64,000 nt of DNA. Source: Prescottella agglutinans. GTDB lineage: Bacteria; Actinomycetota; Actinomycetes; Mycobacteriales; Mycobacteriaceae. The notes beneath the pieces are model-generated. The model saw only the letters and a program-made list of their open reading frames with translations. It was not told the DNA's origin and did not search any database. Position numbers and translations under genes: made by a program. This document shows positions 1 through 9,523 of the stretch, piece after piece; the first letter of the stretch is position 1, and every line of letters starts with the position of its first letter. The stretch spans positions 186,001-250,000 of the forward strand of contig NZ_RKLP01000001.1 in NCBI RefSeq assembly GCF_004011865.1, in the 5' to 3' direction.

Positions 1-148
1 TGACGCCGGGGTGGAAGTGGGTGCCGCGCTGACGCACGAGGATCTCGCCGGCGCTGACGGACTGGCCGCCGAAGCGCTTCACGCCGAGTCGCTGTGCGTT
101 TGAATCGCGACCGTTACGGGAGCTGGATGCACCCTTCTTATGTGCCAT
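1..148 (-). CDS. rpmA: 50S ribosomal protein L27, 3' end outside window
   Basis: Large-subunit ribosomal protein near the peptidyl-transferase centre. The visible 49 residues start [20 protein letters not shown] and continue through [15 protein letters not shown], the conserved N-terminal half of L27. The ATG is at 146-148 on the minus strand, preceded by a purine-rich GGGAGGGA-type site. It lies 50 nt downstream of rplU on the same strand, the usual rplU-rpmA pair, and is probably cotranscribed. The C-terminus lies beyond base 1. The call is secure although the gene is partial. Confidence 0.97.
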
Positions 149-198
149 GTCGAATCCCTCCCAGGAATCGGTGAAAGCTGAATCGGTGAAAGGTCGAG

Positions 199-510
199 CT
201 ACTTGATGCCGGTGACCTTGAGGACCGTCAGCTTCTGACGGTGACCCTGGCGCTTGTGGTAGCCGGTCTTGTTCTTGAACTTGTGGATCCGGATCTTCGG
301 GCCCTTGGTGTGCTCGACGACCTCACCGGTCACGGAGATCTTCGCCAGCTTGTCGGCGTCGGTGGTCAGCTCGGACCCATCGACCACGAGGACCGGGGCA
401 AGCGAGACAGCGGTGCCGGGCTCACCCTCGATCTTCTCGACCTTGACGAGGTCACCAACAGCGACCTTGTACTGCTTTCCGCCGGTCTTGACGATCGCGT
501 ACGTTGCCAT
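199..510 (-). CDS. rplU: 50S ribosomal protein L21
   Basis: Ribosomal protein L21 (103 aa, normal length), which binds 23S rRNA in the 50S subunit. The start [20 protein letters not shown] and the C-terminal basic [16 protein letters not shown] region are family hallmarks. The ATG at 508-510 has an AAGGGG ribosome-binding site about 8 nt upstream. It is first in the rplU-rpmA operon. A plausible promoter lies about 130 nt upstream (640-667). No L21-type leader structure could be recognised by eye. Confidence 0.98.
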
Positions 511-639
511 CGGACGGCTACCCCTTGCTACTTCGAACGTGCTCGCGCCGCTGCCGTGAGGCTTTTCAGTGCTGCGCGACTGGTCTGGTGTGGCGGCTAC
601 CCCGTGCGCGCCCGTAAGGCCCGAATAGGGCGCAGCAGA

Positions 640-667
640 GCGGTATCGCCGGGTAGCGACCGGTCAA
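640..667 (-). promoter_or_regulatory. Candidate rplU-rpmA promoter
   Basis: Read on the minus strand, TTGACC (662-667) is followed after a 16-nt spacer by TACCGC (640-645). The -35 is good and the -10 imperfect. It would give a leader of roughly 120 nt for rplU. This is inference from motif and position only. Confidence 0.4.
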
Positions 668-720
668 GATTACGGGAAAGCAACCGCCAGGGTCAAACTG
701 GCGCGTCACCCGATCCCGGT

Positions 721-767
721 GTGGTGGCTCGCCGCCCCGCAACGCGTGCGGGGCGGCGAGCCACCAC
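721..767 (-). terminator. Hairpin downstream of rne
   Basis: A perfect 20-bp inverted repeat (721-740 pairing with 748-767, 7-nt loop), very GC-rich, begins 9 nt after the rne stop codon. There is no clear T tract. It probably ends or stabilises the rne transcript before the rplU promoter region. Confidence 0.8.
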
Positions 768-775
768 GAGATCCG

Positions 776-3700
776 TCAGGCCTCGGCGTCCACCGGCGGG
801 CCGGCGGGACGTGCAGCGGCACGGCGCCGACGCGGTCGACGCGCGACCTGCACCTCGCCGTCCCCGGCCGCGTCCGACGCGGCAGGGGCCGCGGACGCCG
901 CCGCCGGTTCGGCTGCGGGCTCCGGTGCGGGTTCCGGTGCCGGCTCCGACGTCGGGACCACGAACACCGTGCCCGCCTCGGGCGCCTCGCCAGCCGGTGC
1001 TGCCGCTGCCCGCGACACCCGCCGGCTGCGGCGCCTGGCCCGCGGCGCCGCGGGAGCCTCGGGCTCCTGCTCGGCCTTCTCCGACTCCGCCTGCTCGGGC
1101 TCGACCGCGGCCGCCTCCGCCTTCGCGGGCGGGGCTGCCGGGGACTCGACCTCGAGCTGCTCGACCGGTGCGTCGCCGGCCTCGGCCTCGTCCGGGTGGT
1201 GCGATGCCATCGCGAGCGCCACCGGGTGCGCCCGCTTCACGGTCGCGTCGGCGGCCGCCTCCTCCGGCGACGGGTGAGCGTGCTGCCCGTTCGCCGCCGG
1301 CTCCTGCGCTGCCGCCGCCGCGCGGTCGCGGCCCCGCTTCTTGCGGCCGCCCGACTCCTTGGCCTGACCGCGGCTCTCGTCCCCGGACTTCACCTCGATC
1401 GGCTCGGTGTGGACGATGATGCCCCGACCGTGGCAGTGCTCACACGTGGTGGAGAACGCCTCGACCAGACCGGTGCCGAGCTTCTTGCGCGTCATCTGGA
1501 CCAGGCCCAGCGACGTGACCTCGGACACCTGGTGGCGAGTACGGTCCCGGCCGAGCGACTCGGTCAGGCGCCGCAGCACCAGATCGCGGTTGGACTCGAG
1601 GACCATGTCGATGAAGTCGACGACGATCATGCCGCCGATGTCGCGCAGGCGCATCTGCCGCACGATCTCCTCGGCCGCCTCGAGGTTGTTCCGCGTGACG
1701 GTCTCCTCGAGGTTGCCCCCCGAGCCCGTGAACTTGCCGGTGTTGACGTCGATGACGGTCATCGCCTCGGTGCGATCGATCACCAGCGTGCCGCCGGACG
1801 GCAGCCACACCTTGCGGTCGAGCGCCTTCGCCAACTGCTCGTCGATGCGGTGCGTCTCGAACACGTCCGGCGTGCCCGGCTCGGGATCGTGCCGCTCGAC
1901 GCGCGGCAGCAGGTCCGGTGCCACGGTCTTGATGTACGACTCGACCGTGCTCCAGGCCTTCTCGCCCTCGATGACGAGCTTCGAGAAGTCCTCGTTGAAC
2001 AGGTCCCGCACGACCTTGACCAGCAGGTCGGGCTCCTCGTACAGCGCCTGCGGCGAACCGGACTTGCCGTCCTTCGCCTTCGCGGCCTGCTCCTCGATGG
2101 TCGACCACTGGCTCTGCAGCCGGGTGACGTCCCGCGAGAGTTCCTCCTCGCTGACGCCCTCGGACGCCGTCCGGATGATCACACCGGCGTCGGCCGGCAC
2201 GATCTCGCGGAGGATCTCCTTGAGACGCTTGCGCTCGGTGTCGGGCAGCTTGCGGCTGATGCCGGTGGACGTGCCACCGGGCACGTACACCAGGAACCGA
2301 CCGGCGAGGCTGATCTGCGTGGTCAGGCGGGCACCCTTGTGACCGACCGGATCCTTGCTGACCTGCACCAGCACCTGGTCGCCCGGCCGGAGCGCCTGCT
2401 CGATCTTGCGTTCCCGGCCGCCGAGCCCGGCGGCCTCCCAGTTGACCTCACCGGCGTAGAGCACGCCGTTGCGGCCGCGTCCGATGTCGATGAACGCCGC
2501 CTCCATGCTGGGCAGCACGTTCTGCACGCGGCCGAGGTAGACGTTGCCGACCATCGACGACGACGACGAACCCGTCACGAAATGCTCGACCAGGACGCCG
2601 TCCTCGAGGACCGCAACCTGGGTCGACGCCGCCGGGGTGGACCCGCCGACCTTCTCCCGCACGACCATCACCCGGTCGACCGCTTCACGGCGGGCCAGGA
2701 ACTCCGACTCGCTCAGGATCGGCGGGCGACGACGGCCGGCGTCACGGCCGTCGCGGCGACGCTGACGCTTCGCCTCGAGGCGCGTGGAACCGCTGATGCC
2801 CTGCACCTCGTCCTTGGCGCGGGCCTTGTTCCGCGGCTCGCGCTCGTGCACGACGGTGTTCGGCGGATCGTCCTCCGCCGTGACGTCACCCTCGGCACCG
2901 CCCTTGCGGCGGCGGCGGCGACGGCGGCGACGGCTGGTGCCGTCGGCGGCTTCCTCGTCGTCGCCGGCCTCGGCGCCCTCACTGGTCTCGGCGGCCTCGC
3001 CGGATTCGGCGGTCTCGTCCGCGGACGGCTTCGACTCGGTCGCAGCTTCGCCCTCGCCGGCGGCCTTCTCCTCGGTCTCGTCCGATTCCGTGCTCTCGGC
3101 CGCCTGCTCGCCACGGCCACGGCCACGGCCACGGCGGCCACGACGTCGCCGACGCTGCTGATCGCCGCCCTCGGCCTCGGTGGTCTCCGCGCTCTCGGCC
3201 GACTCGGCCGACTCCGCCGCCTCGGCGGTCTCGGTGGGAGCAGTCGCCTCGGAAGGCGCGCTGGTCGTCTCCTCGGTCGACGCTTCCTGCTCGTCAGTCA
3301 CGTCGGGGGCCGCGGCCGCTCGCCGGCTGCGCCGACGACGCGGAGCCGTCTCCGCGACCACGGTCTCGGGCTGGAGGAACAGCGGCGCCTGCACGGTCGG
3401 CGACGCGGCCGCGGCCTGCTCCTGCTCCTTCTCGTTCTCCGCACCCAGCTCGGCGGCGGTGAACAGCCCGGCTCCGGTCGCGCCACCCTCGGCGGCGGCC
3501 GGGGTCGGCTCGGGCTCGGTGACGGTCTCCGGCTCGACGGCCGCCTCGGCCTTCGCCTTGGGCGCGGCCTTCTTGCGGGCACGCTTGCGGGGCGCCGGCT
3601 TCTCCGGTTCCTCCTCGGCGGCGGCCTGCTCGACCACCGGTTCGGTCACCGGGGTCTCGGCTACCTGGGTCTCGGCTGCCTGGGACTCGGCGGCCGGGGT

Positions 3701-3964
3701 CACCGGTTCCGGGGTCGGTTCGGCGGCACCGGACATCGTCGCGTGGATGCGCTCGGCGATGTCACGCTGCAGGCTGGACTGCGCGCTGCGCAGCTCGGTG
3801 CCCAGCGCCGCGGCCTCGGCGAGGACCTGCTTGCTGGTGACGCCGAGCAGCTTCGCCAACGCGTGGACGCGAATCTTCTCGGGAAGTACCGGGGTGGTAC
3901 TCGGCTCGGCCGTCGCTTCCGCGATCGGTTCTTGAACAGTTTCGGGCGGCGCTTGATCGGCCAC
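776..3964 (-). CDS. rne: Ribonuclease E/G family protein with IF2_N-like N-terminus
   Basis: Endoribonuclease for mRNA turnover and rRNA/tRNA processing; 1062 aa. The GTG start at 3962-3964 is chosen because GAGGAG lies 6-7 nt upstream; the open frame runs 69 codons further without a comparable site. Near residues 30-80 there is an IF2_N-like segment (IRVHALAKLLGVTSKQVL). A long acidic/Ala/Arg low-complexity stretch follows to about residue 410. The S1 domain is near 468-503 (VGNVYLGRVQNVLPSMEAAF), the DNase I-like catalytic part near 736-785 (DVNTGKF and VVDFIDM, the metal-binding Asp residues), and the Zn-link CEHCHGRG near 838-845. A second disordered Ala/Glu/Arg tail follows. It corresponds to mycobacterial Rne (Rv2444c, from memory). 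The catalytic core sits in mid-protein, flanked by disordered arms, as in actinobacterial RNase E. Confidence 0.95.
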   Translation of the reverse strand: MADQAPPETVQEPIAEATAEPSTTPVLPEKIRVHALAKLLGVTSKQVLAEAAALGTELRSAQSSLQRDIAERIHATMSGAAEPTPEPVTPAAESQAAETQVAETPVTEPVVEQAAAEEEPEKPAPRKRARKKAAPKAKAEAAVEPETVTEPEPTPAAAEGGATGAGLFTAAELGAENEKEQEQAAAASPTVQAPLFLQPETVVAETAPRRRRSRRAAAAPDVTDEQEASTEETTSAPSEATAPTETAEAAESAESAESAETTEAEGGDQQRRRRRGRRGRGRGRGEQAAESTESDETEEKAAGEGEAATESKPSADETAESGEAAETSEGAEAGDDEEAADGTSRRRRRRRRRKGGAEGDVTAEDDPPNTVVHEREPRNKARAKDEVQGISGSTRLEAKRQRRRDGRDAGRRRPPILSESEFLARREAVDRVMVVREKVGGSTPAASTQVAVLEDGVLVEHFVTGSSSSSMVGNVYLGRVQNVLPSMEAAFIDIGRGRNGVLYAGEVNWEAAGLGGRERKIEQALRPGDQVLVQVSKDPVGHKGARLTTQISLAGRFLVYVPGGTSTGISRKLPDTERKRLKEILREIVPADAGVIIRTASEGVSEEELSRDVTRLQSQWSTIEEQAAKAKDGKSGSPQALYEEPDLLVKVVRDLFNEDFSKLVIEGEKAWSTVESYIKTVAPDLLPRVERHDPEPGTPDVFETHRIDEQLAKALDRKVWLPSGGTLVIDRTEAMTVIDVNTGKFTGSGGNLEETVTRNNLEAAEEIVRQMRLRDIGGMIVVDFIDMVLESNRDLVLRRLTESLGRDRTRHQVSEVTSLGLVQMTRKKLGTGLVEAFSTTCEHCHGRGIIVHTEPIEVKSGDESRGQAKESGGRKKRGRDRAAAAAQEPAANGQHAHPSPEEAAADATVKRAHPVALAMASHHPDEAEAGDAPVEQLEVESPAAPPAKAEAAAVEPEQAESEKAEQEPEAPAAPRARRRSRRVSRAAAAPAGEAPEAGTVFVVPTSEPAPEPAPEPAAEPAAASAAPAASDAAGDGEVQVARRPRRRRAAARPAGPPVDAEA

Positions 3965-4369
3965 GTATTCTCCTCGAGCCCCCGGGCGCGTCCATCCGTC
4001 TGGAGATCGGATGTGACGCGGCCGCGCGGGGGCGATGGTTGTGTACTCGCACCGGGGTACGAGATTGTCTGGTCTCGCTCCACGTGCTTCGCAGTGTCCG
4101 TTATCACTTCGAAATCGCGCGGTGCCTGGCAGGATGGCGGCGATCCACGGCGCTGGCGCCTGACCGTTCACGACGTGAGCGCCTGATCATCCAGCGTGCA
4201 ACACGTGGCAGGGATTACCTGCGCCGGTGAAGCAGCGATGACGGGCTTCGCACCGTGGTGTCATCCGATCGAATCCGCGTGGAGCAAAATTGCGGTCCGA
4301 CCGACTCAAGTATCCCACACCTACGCCCGGTATCCCCCCATCGGCGCACCGGTAGGTGATGAAACAAAA

Positions 4370-4404
4370 GGACGCTCCCCGGGCACGAGGCCCGGGAAGC
4401 GTCC
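4370..4404 (-). terminator. Intrinsic terminator of the valS-folC-DUF4233-ndk operon
   Basis: A 15-bp stem with one mismatch (4370-4384 with 4390-4404, loop ACGAG) is followed on the minus strand by CTTTTGTTTC, a genuine T tract that is rare in this GC-rich window. It lies 13 nt after the ndk stop. The rest of the 453-nt gap between ndk and rne (3965-4417) holds no convincing gene; it probably contains the rne promoter and a long rne 5' leader. Confidence 0.92.
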
Positions 4405-4417
4405 GGAGTCGAGGGGC

Positions 4418-4837
4418 TCAGGCCCGAGCGAGCTGGGGAAACCAGAGCGCGATCTCGCGCTCGGCGGACTCGACGGAGTCGGATCCGTGCACGAGATTCT
4501 GCCCGCCGTCCAGTGCCAGGTCCGCACGAATCGTGCCGGGGACCGCCTTCTCGACCGGGTCGGTGCCACCGGCGATCTGCCGGAACGCCGCGATGGCACG
4601 CGGCCCTTCCAGGACGGCGGCCACGAGCGGACCGGAGGTGATGAACTCGAGCAGTCCCGGGTAGAACGGCTTGCCTTCGTGCTCGGCGTAGTGCGTCGCG
4701 GCGACGTCGTTCGACGCGGTCCGCAGCTCCATCGCCGCGATGGTCAGACCCTTGCGTTCGATACGGGAGAGGATCTCGCCGACGTAGCCGCGGGCCACGC
4801 CGTCGGGCTTGATCAGTACCAGGGTGCGCTCGTTCAC
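4418..4837 (-). CDS. ndk: Nucleoside diphosphate kinase
   Basis: Transfers the gamma phosphate from NTPs to NDPs through a phosphohistidine. The 139 aa from the GTG at 4835-4837 is the normal length. [16 protein letters not shown] opens the protein, and the active-site NLVHGSDS motif places the phospho-accepting His at residue 117. Longer in-frame upstream sequence belongs to the DUF4233 gene region, so the GTG start is preferred. The gene is last in a valS-folC-DUF4233-ndk operon (17 nt after DUF4233), closed by a strong terminator. Confidence 0.97.
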   Translation of the reverse strand: MNERTLVLIKPDGVARGYVGEILSRIERKGLTIAAMELRTASNDVAATHYAEHEGKPFYPGLLEFITSGPLVAAVLEGPRAIAAFRQIAGGTDPVEKAVPGTIRADLALDGGQNLVHGSDSVESAEREIALWFPQLARA

Positions 4838-4854
4838 GGAAACAGCGTAGACGG

Positions 4855-5274
4855 TCAGTCTCGTTGCCCAGGAAGCAGACCCTGCTCGATCCGGCGGGCG
4901 ATGTCCTTGCGGAGGTACAGGATGTACAGCCACACCGCACCGAAGAGCAGACCGATGACGCCGAGCGCCGTGTCCACGAAGAACCCGAGGATCGTGAACA
5001 CCTGCAGCGTCAGGTTGAACTTCATCGCCCACGGCCGCCCCTGCATGCCGGAGCCGAGGATCATCAGCAGCGCGAGCACGACGATGTAGGTGCCGGAGAA
5101 CCACGTCAGGCCAGAGGTGTTGACGACGGCCACCACCGGCAGCGCCAGCAGCACCACGATTGCCTCGAGGACCAGGGTTCCCGCCATCACACCGCGGAAG
5201 CCCTTCCACGGATCGTTCGCCGGCGGGCGGAACCCGGACTCGGGGTTCTCGGGGGTTTCCGGGGTCTCGCTCAC
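4855..5274 (-). CDS. DUF4233 family membrane protein
   Basis: A 139-aa membrane protein resembling DUF4233 proteins, which in mycolic-acid actinomycetes sit between folC and ndk (M. tuberculosis Rv2446c, from memory). A Pro/Glu-rich cytoplasmic N-terminus of about 28 residues is followed by roughly four hydrophobic segments (near 29-50, 54-74, 84-104, 106-122) and a charged tail. The GTG start (5272-5274) overlaps the folC stop by 4 nt (GTGA), so translation is probably coupled. Function unknown; no catalytic motif seen. Confidence 0.85.
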   Translation of the reverse strand: MSETPETPENPESGFRPPANDPWKGFRGVMAGTLVLEAIVVLLALPVVAVVNTSGLTWFSGTYIVVLALLMILGSGMQGRPWAMKFNLTLQVFTILGFFVDTALGVIGLLFGAVWLYILYLRKDIARRIEQGLLPGQRD

Positions 5275-6701
5275 GCGGGGTCCTTTCCGAACAGGGATCG
5301 GGCGACGCCCGCGGTCACGACCGAACCGGTGACCACGACACCCGCTCCCGATACTGCCTCGCCGGGCTCGGCGACTTCCTCCGCCAGCCCGATCGCGGTC
5401 TCGAGTGCGTCGGCCAGCGTGGGGGCGACGACGACTCGTTCGTCGCCGAACCGGGCCACCGCGCGATTCGCCAGGTCCTCGACGTCCATCGCCCGCGGCG
5501 ATCCGTTGTGGGTGACGACCAGTTCGTCGAAGACCGGTTCGAGGGCGTCGAGAATGCCCTCGACGTCCTTGTCGCCCATGACGCTGACGACACCGACGAG
5601 CTTACGGAAGTCGAACTCCGCGGACAGCGCCGCGGCGAGGGCCTTCGCCCCGTGCGGGTTGTGCGCGGCGTCGAGGAACACCGTCGGCGCGCTGCGGACC
5701 CGCTCGAGGCGTCCCGGGTTGACCACCGACGCGAAACCGGCGCGGATCGCGTCGGCCTCGAGCTGGCGATCGGGTCCGGCCCCGAAGAACGCCTCCACCG
5801 CGGCCAGGGCGAGCGAGGCGTTGCGCGCCTGGTGCTCGCCGTGCAGCGGCAGGAAAATGTCGTCGTACACGCCACCGAGGCCCTGCAGCTCGAGCTGCTG
5901 GCCACCGATCGCGATCTGGCGGCGCAGCACCTTGAACTCGGCTCCCTCGCGGGCGACGGCCGCGTCGACCTCGACGGCCCGCCGCAGCAGCACGTCCATC
6001 ACCTCGGGCGCCTGCTCGGCGATGATCGCGACGGTGTCGATCGGGGCGACGCCCTCGATCCCGCTGTCGCGGCCCTTCTTGATGATTCCGGCCTTCTCCC
6101 CCGCGATCGACGCGAGGTCGGGGCCCAGGTAGTCGACGTGGTCGAGCCCGATCGGGGTGATCACCGCGACCTGTGCGTCGATGACGTTGGTCGCGTCCCA
6201 CTTGCCGCCGAGTCCGGTCTCGACGACGGCGACGTCGACGGGCGCCTCCGCGAACGCGGCGTACGCCATCGCGGTCGTCACCTCGAACTTGCTCATCGCG
6301 GGACCGCCGGCGGCCTCGGACTGCTGGTCGATCATCCGGATGTACGGCTCGATCTCGCGGTAGGTGTCGATGTACGTGCGCACCGGGATCGGCTTCCCGT
6401 CGATGCTGATTCGCTCCGTCGCCAGCTGCAGGTGCGGACTCGTGGTCCGCCCCGTCCGGCGATGGAGCTGGGTGAGCAGGGCGTCGATCATCCGCGTCAC
6501 CGACGTCTTGCCGTTGGTGCCGGCGACGTGGATGGCCGGGTAGCTGTGCTGCGGCGAACCGAGCAGATCCATCAGCGCGGAGATCCGGGTCAGCGACGGC
6601 TCGATCTTGGTCTCGGGCCAGCGCTGATCCAGCTCCGCCTCGACGAGTGCGAGTTCGGCGAGATCGACCGGGTCGGGTCCGCCCGGGCGTTCGGTGGTCA
6701 C
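5271..6701 (-). CDS. folC: Folylpolyglutamate synthase / dihydrofolate synthase
   Basis: ATP-dependent Mur-ligase-family enzyme that adds glutamate to dihydropteroate or folates. It is 476 aa from the GTG at 6699-6701, which overlaps the valS stop as GTGA. The P-loop [11 protein letters not shown] lies at residues 58-68. TSPHL, the [13 protein letters not shown] segment and the C-terminal [11 protein letters not shown] motif are all FolC hallmarks. Its tight packing between valS and DUF4233 matches the M. tuberculosis order. The larger open frame upstream of this start overlaps valS and is not considered coding. Confidence 0.96.
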   Translation of the reverse strand: MTTERPGGPDPVDLAELALVEAELDQRWPETKIEPSLTRISALMDLLGSPQHSYPAIHVAGTNGKTSVTRMIDALLTQLHRRTGRTTSPHLQLATERISIDGKPIPVRTYIDTYREIEPYIRMIDQQSEAAGGPAMSKFEVTTAMAYAAFAEAPVDVAVVETGLGGKWDATNVIDAQVAVITPIGLDHVDYLGPDLASIAGEKAGIIKKGRDSGIEGVAPIDTVAIIAEQAPEVMDVLLRRAVEVDAAVAREGAEFKVLRRQIAIGGQQLELQGLGGVYDDIFLPLHGEHQARNASLALAAVEAFFGAGPDRQLEADAIRAGFASVVNPGRLERVRSAPTVFLDAAHNPHGAKALAAALSAEFDFRKLVGVVSVMGDKDVEGILDALEPVFDELVVTHNGSPRAMDVEDLANRAVARFGDERVVVAPTLADALETAIGLAEEVAEPGEAVSGAGVVVTGSVVTAGVARSLFGKDPA

Positions 6702-9358
6702 GCTCCGCCCAGCTCCTTCAGACGTGCGGTCATGCGGGCGATCTCCTCCTGCGCCACCTGCCGGCGGGTGCGGATCTTGTCGACGACCGCGTCGGGGGCC
6801 TTCGCGAGGAACGCCTCGTTGGACAGCTTGGCGGTGGTACCCGCCAGCTCCTTCTCGGCGACCGCGAGATCCTTCTCGAGACGCTTCTTCTCGGCACCCA
6901 GGTCGACCGTGCCCGACGTGTCCAGTTCGACGGTGACGGTGGCCTTGCTCAGGCGCACCTCGACCGACGCGGTGGCGGCGAACGTCTCGGACGGCTCGGT
7001 GAGCTTCGCGAGCGACGCCACCGACGGCAGCTGGGACTCGATGTCGGCCTCGGCGGCACCGGACAGGCGAGCGGCCACCTTCTGCGACGGCTTGAGGCCC
7101 TGGTCGCTGCGGAAGCGACGGACCTCGGTCACCAGGCGCTGCATGTCCTCGACGCGCTGCGCCGCAACGGCATCCGTCGCGACGCCGGTTCCGGCGGGCC
7201 ACTGCGCGATCACGACGGACTCGCCGCCGGTGAGCACCTTCCACAGCGTCTCGGTGACGAACGGGATGACCGGGTGCAGCATCCGCAGCAGGGTGTCGAG
7301 CACGTTGCCGAGCACTGCCTTGGTGCCGTCGGCGTAGGCGGAGCCGTCGGCCAGCTGCACCTTGGCGAGCTCGAGGTACCAGTCACAGACCTCGTCCCAC
7401 GCGAAGTGGTAGAGCGCCTCGCAGGCCTTGGAGAACTCGAACTTCTCGAATGCCTCGTCGACCTCGGTGCGGACCTGTTCGAGCCGGTCGAGGATCCAGC
7501 GGTCGGCGTCGGTGAGCGCGTCACGGGCCGGCAGATCCGCCACGACCGCACCGTTCATCAGCGCGAACTTGGTGGCGTTGAACAGCTTGTTCGCGAAGTT
7601 CCGCGACGACTGCGCGTGGTCCTCGCCGACCGCGAGGTCGCTGCCCGGGTTGGCGCCGCGGGCGAGCGTGAAGCGCAGCGCGTCGGCACCGAAGCGGTCC
7701 ACCCAGTCGAGCGGGTCGATGCCGTTGCCGCGCGACTTCGACATCTTCTTGCCGTACTGGTCGCGCACCAGCCCGTGCAGGAACAGGTCCGTGAACGGGA
7801 CCTTGCCGCCGCCGACCGCGTCGTCGCCGGCGACGTAGGTGCCGAACATCATCATCCGGGCCACCCAGAAGAACAGGATGTCGTAGCCCGTGACGAGAAC
7901 GCTTGTCGGATAGAACTTCTCAATCTCGGGGGTCTTCTCGGGCCAGCCCATCGTGGAGAACGGCCACAGACCCGACGAGAACCACGTGTCGAGGACGTCG
8001 GGGTCCTGCTCCCAGCCCTCGGGGGCGGTCTCGTCCGGACCGAAGCACTGCACCTCACCGTTCGGGCCGTACCAGATGGGGATCCGGTGGCCCCACCACA
8101 GCTGACGCGAGATGCACCAGTCGTGCATGTTGTCGACCCATGCGAACCAACGCGGCTCCTGGCTGGCCGGGTGAATGACGGTGTCGCCGTTGCGGACCGC
8201 GTCACCGGCGGCCTTCGCCAGCTCGTCGACCTTGACCCACCACTGCATCGACAGCCGCGGCTCGATGGTCTCGCCGGAGCGCTCGGAGTGGCCGACGCTG
8301 TGCAGGTACGGGCGCTTCTCGGCGACGACGCGGCCCTGCTCGGCGAGCGCCTCACGCACCTTGACGCGGGCCTCGAACCGGTCCATGCCGTCGAACTGCG
8401 TTCCGGTGTCGGCGATCTTGCCGGTCTTGTCCATGATGGTGGGCATCGGCAGGTTGTGCCGCAGGCCCATCTCGAAGTCGTTGGGGTCGTGCGCGGGCGT
8501 GATCTTCACGGCGCCGGTGCCGAACGCGGGGTCGACGTAGTCGTCGGCGATGATCGGGATCTGCCGGCCCGTGAACGGGTGCTCAAGCGTGGTGCCGATC
8601 AGGTGCTGGTAGCGCTCGTCCTCTGGGTGGACGGCGACGGCGGTGTCACCGAGCATCGTCTCGACGCGGGTGGTCGCGACGATTACGTGCGGCTCGTCGT
8701 CGTTGAGCGAGCCGTAACGCAGCGAGACGAGCTCGCCCTCGACCTCCTCGAACTTGACCTCGATGTCGGAGATCGCGGTCTGCAGCACCGGCGACCAGTT
8801 GACCAGGCGCTCGGCGCGGTAGATCAGGCCGTCGTCGTAGAGGCGCTTGAAGATCGTCTGGACGGCGCGCGAGAGGCCCTCGTCCATCGTGAACCGGTCC
8901 CGGCTCCAGTCGACGCCGTCGCCGATGCGGCGCATCTGGCCCTGGATCATGCCGCCGGACTCGCGCTTCCAGTCCCAGACCTTCTCGATGAAGGCCTCGC
9001 GGCCGAAGTCTTCCTTCTTCTTGCCGTCCGCGGCGAGCTGCTTCTCGACGATGGTCTGCGTCGCGATGCCGGCGTGGTCCATGCCGGGCAGCCACAGCAC
9101 CTCGAAGCCCTGCATCCGCTTGCGGCGGCACAGCGCGTCCATCAGGGTGTGGTCGAGCGCGTGGCCCATGTGCAGCGAACCGGTCACGTTCGGCGGCGGC
9201 AGGACGATCGAGTAGCCGGGCTTGTCGCTCGACGGATCGGCGGTGAAGTAACCGGCGTCCACCCAGCCCTGATACAACTCGGCCTCTACCGCGCTGGGGT
9301 CCCAGCTCTTGGGAAGGGCGTCTGCGGGGTTCTGGGGAGTCTCTGGCGCACTGGTCAC
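6698..9358 (-). CDS. valS: Valyl-tRNA synthetase
   Basis: Class I aminoacyl-tRNA synthetase that charges tRNA-Val, with an editing (CP1) domain; 886 aa. [13 protein letters not shown] holds the HIGH-type motif (63-66), and KKMSKSRG lies near 536-540. A C-terminal coiled coil ([20 protein letters not shown]) is typical of ValRS. The GTG at 9356-9358 is preferred over an upstream ATG at 9478: a TACGAT -10-like hexamer ends 6 nt before it, and the upstream extension crosses a large palindrome (9444-9506). The gene is first in the valS-folC-DUF4233-ndk operon. Confidence 0.96.
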   Translation of the reverse strand: MTSAPETPQNPADALPKSWDPSAVEAELYQGWVDAGYFTADPSSDKPGYSIVLPPPNVTGSLHMGHALDHTLMDALCRRKRMQGFEVLWLPGMDHAGIATQTIVEKQLAADGKKKEDFGREAFIEKVWDWKRESGGMIQGQMRRIGDGVDWSRDRFTMDEGLSRAVQTIFKRLYDDGLIYRAERLVNWSPVLQTAISDIEVKFEEVEGELVSLRYGSLNDDEPHVIVATTRVETMLGDTAVAVHPEDERYQHLIGTTLEHPFTGRQIPIIADDYVDPAFGTGAVKITPAHDPNDFEMGLRHNLPMPTIMDKTGKIADTGTQFDGMDRFEARVKVREALAEQGRVVAEKRPYLHSVGHSERSGETIEPRLSMQWWVKVDELAKAAGDAVRNGDTVIHPASQEPRWFAWVDNMHDWCISRQLWWGHRIPIWYGPNGEVQCFGPDETAPEGWEQDPDVLDTWFSSGLWPFSTMGWPEKTPEIEKFYPTSVLVTGYDILFFWVARMMMFGTYVAGDDAVGGGKVPFTDLFLHGLVRDQYGKKMSKSRGNGIDPLDWVDRFGADALRFTLARGANPGSDLAVGEDHAQSSRNFANKLFNATKFALMNGAVVADLPARDALTDADRWILDRLEQVRTEVDEAFEKFEFSKACEALYHFAWDEVCDWYLELAKVQLADGSAYADGTKAVLGNVLDTLLRMLHPVIPFVTETLWKVLTGGESVVIAQWPAGTGVATDAVAAQRVEDMQRLVTEVRRFRSDQGLKPSQKVAARLSGAAEADIESQLPSVASLAKLTEPSETFAATASVEVRLSKATVTVELDTSGTVDLGAEKKRLEKDLAVAEKELAGTTAKLSNEAFLAKAPDAVVDKIRTRRQVAQEEIARMTARLKELGGA

Positions 9359-9364
9359 CCCCCA

Positions 9365-9370
9365 ATCGTA
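9365..9370 (-). promoter_or_regulatory. Candidate -10 box for leaderless valS transcript
   Basis: TACGAT on the minus strand is followed by 6 nt and then the valS GTG. No Shine-Dalgarno sequence fits this GTG, so a leaderless mRNA is the simplest reading. Inference. Confidence 0.5.
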
Positions 9371-9443
9371 ATCAGTGGCGGCGAATCGCCCGGACCCGGC
9401 TCGGAAGACCTCTCCCCGCCCCGCGTCCCCCGTGCCTCCCCCT

Positions 9444-9506
9444 CGCGTTTTGCGCACTTGTCGCGTGTTTTCGGGCACGGAAAGCGCGACAAGTGCGCAA
9501 AACGCG
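9444..9506. repeat. Dispersed intergenic palindrome, copy 1
   Basis: A perfect 22-bp inverted repeat (9444-9465 with 9485-9506, 19-nt loop) with core GCGCACTTGTCGCG. It sits just after the S9 peptidase stop and before valS, both on the minus strand. A diverged second copy with the same core lies at 34321-34385, also just downstream of a stop codon. It may terminate or stabilise transcripts or be a REP-like element. Confidence 0.85.
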
Positions 9507-9523
9507 GGGAAGGCGGGGAGGTG

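Noticed and set aside
511-720. L21 leader riboregulator upstream of rplU
   Set aside because: No structure matching a known ribosomal-protein leader could be recognised; only a promoter candidate and the rne hairpin are visible.
719-4186. 1155-codon plus-strand open frame opposite rne
   Set aside because: It is the antisense shadow of the repetitive, GC-rich rne gene; no family resemblance, low-complexity Arg/Leu/Gly content and no ribosome-binding site.
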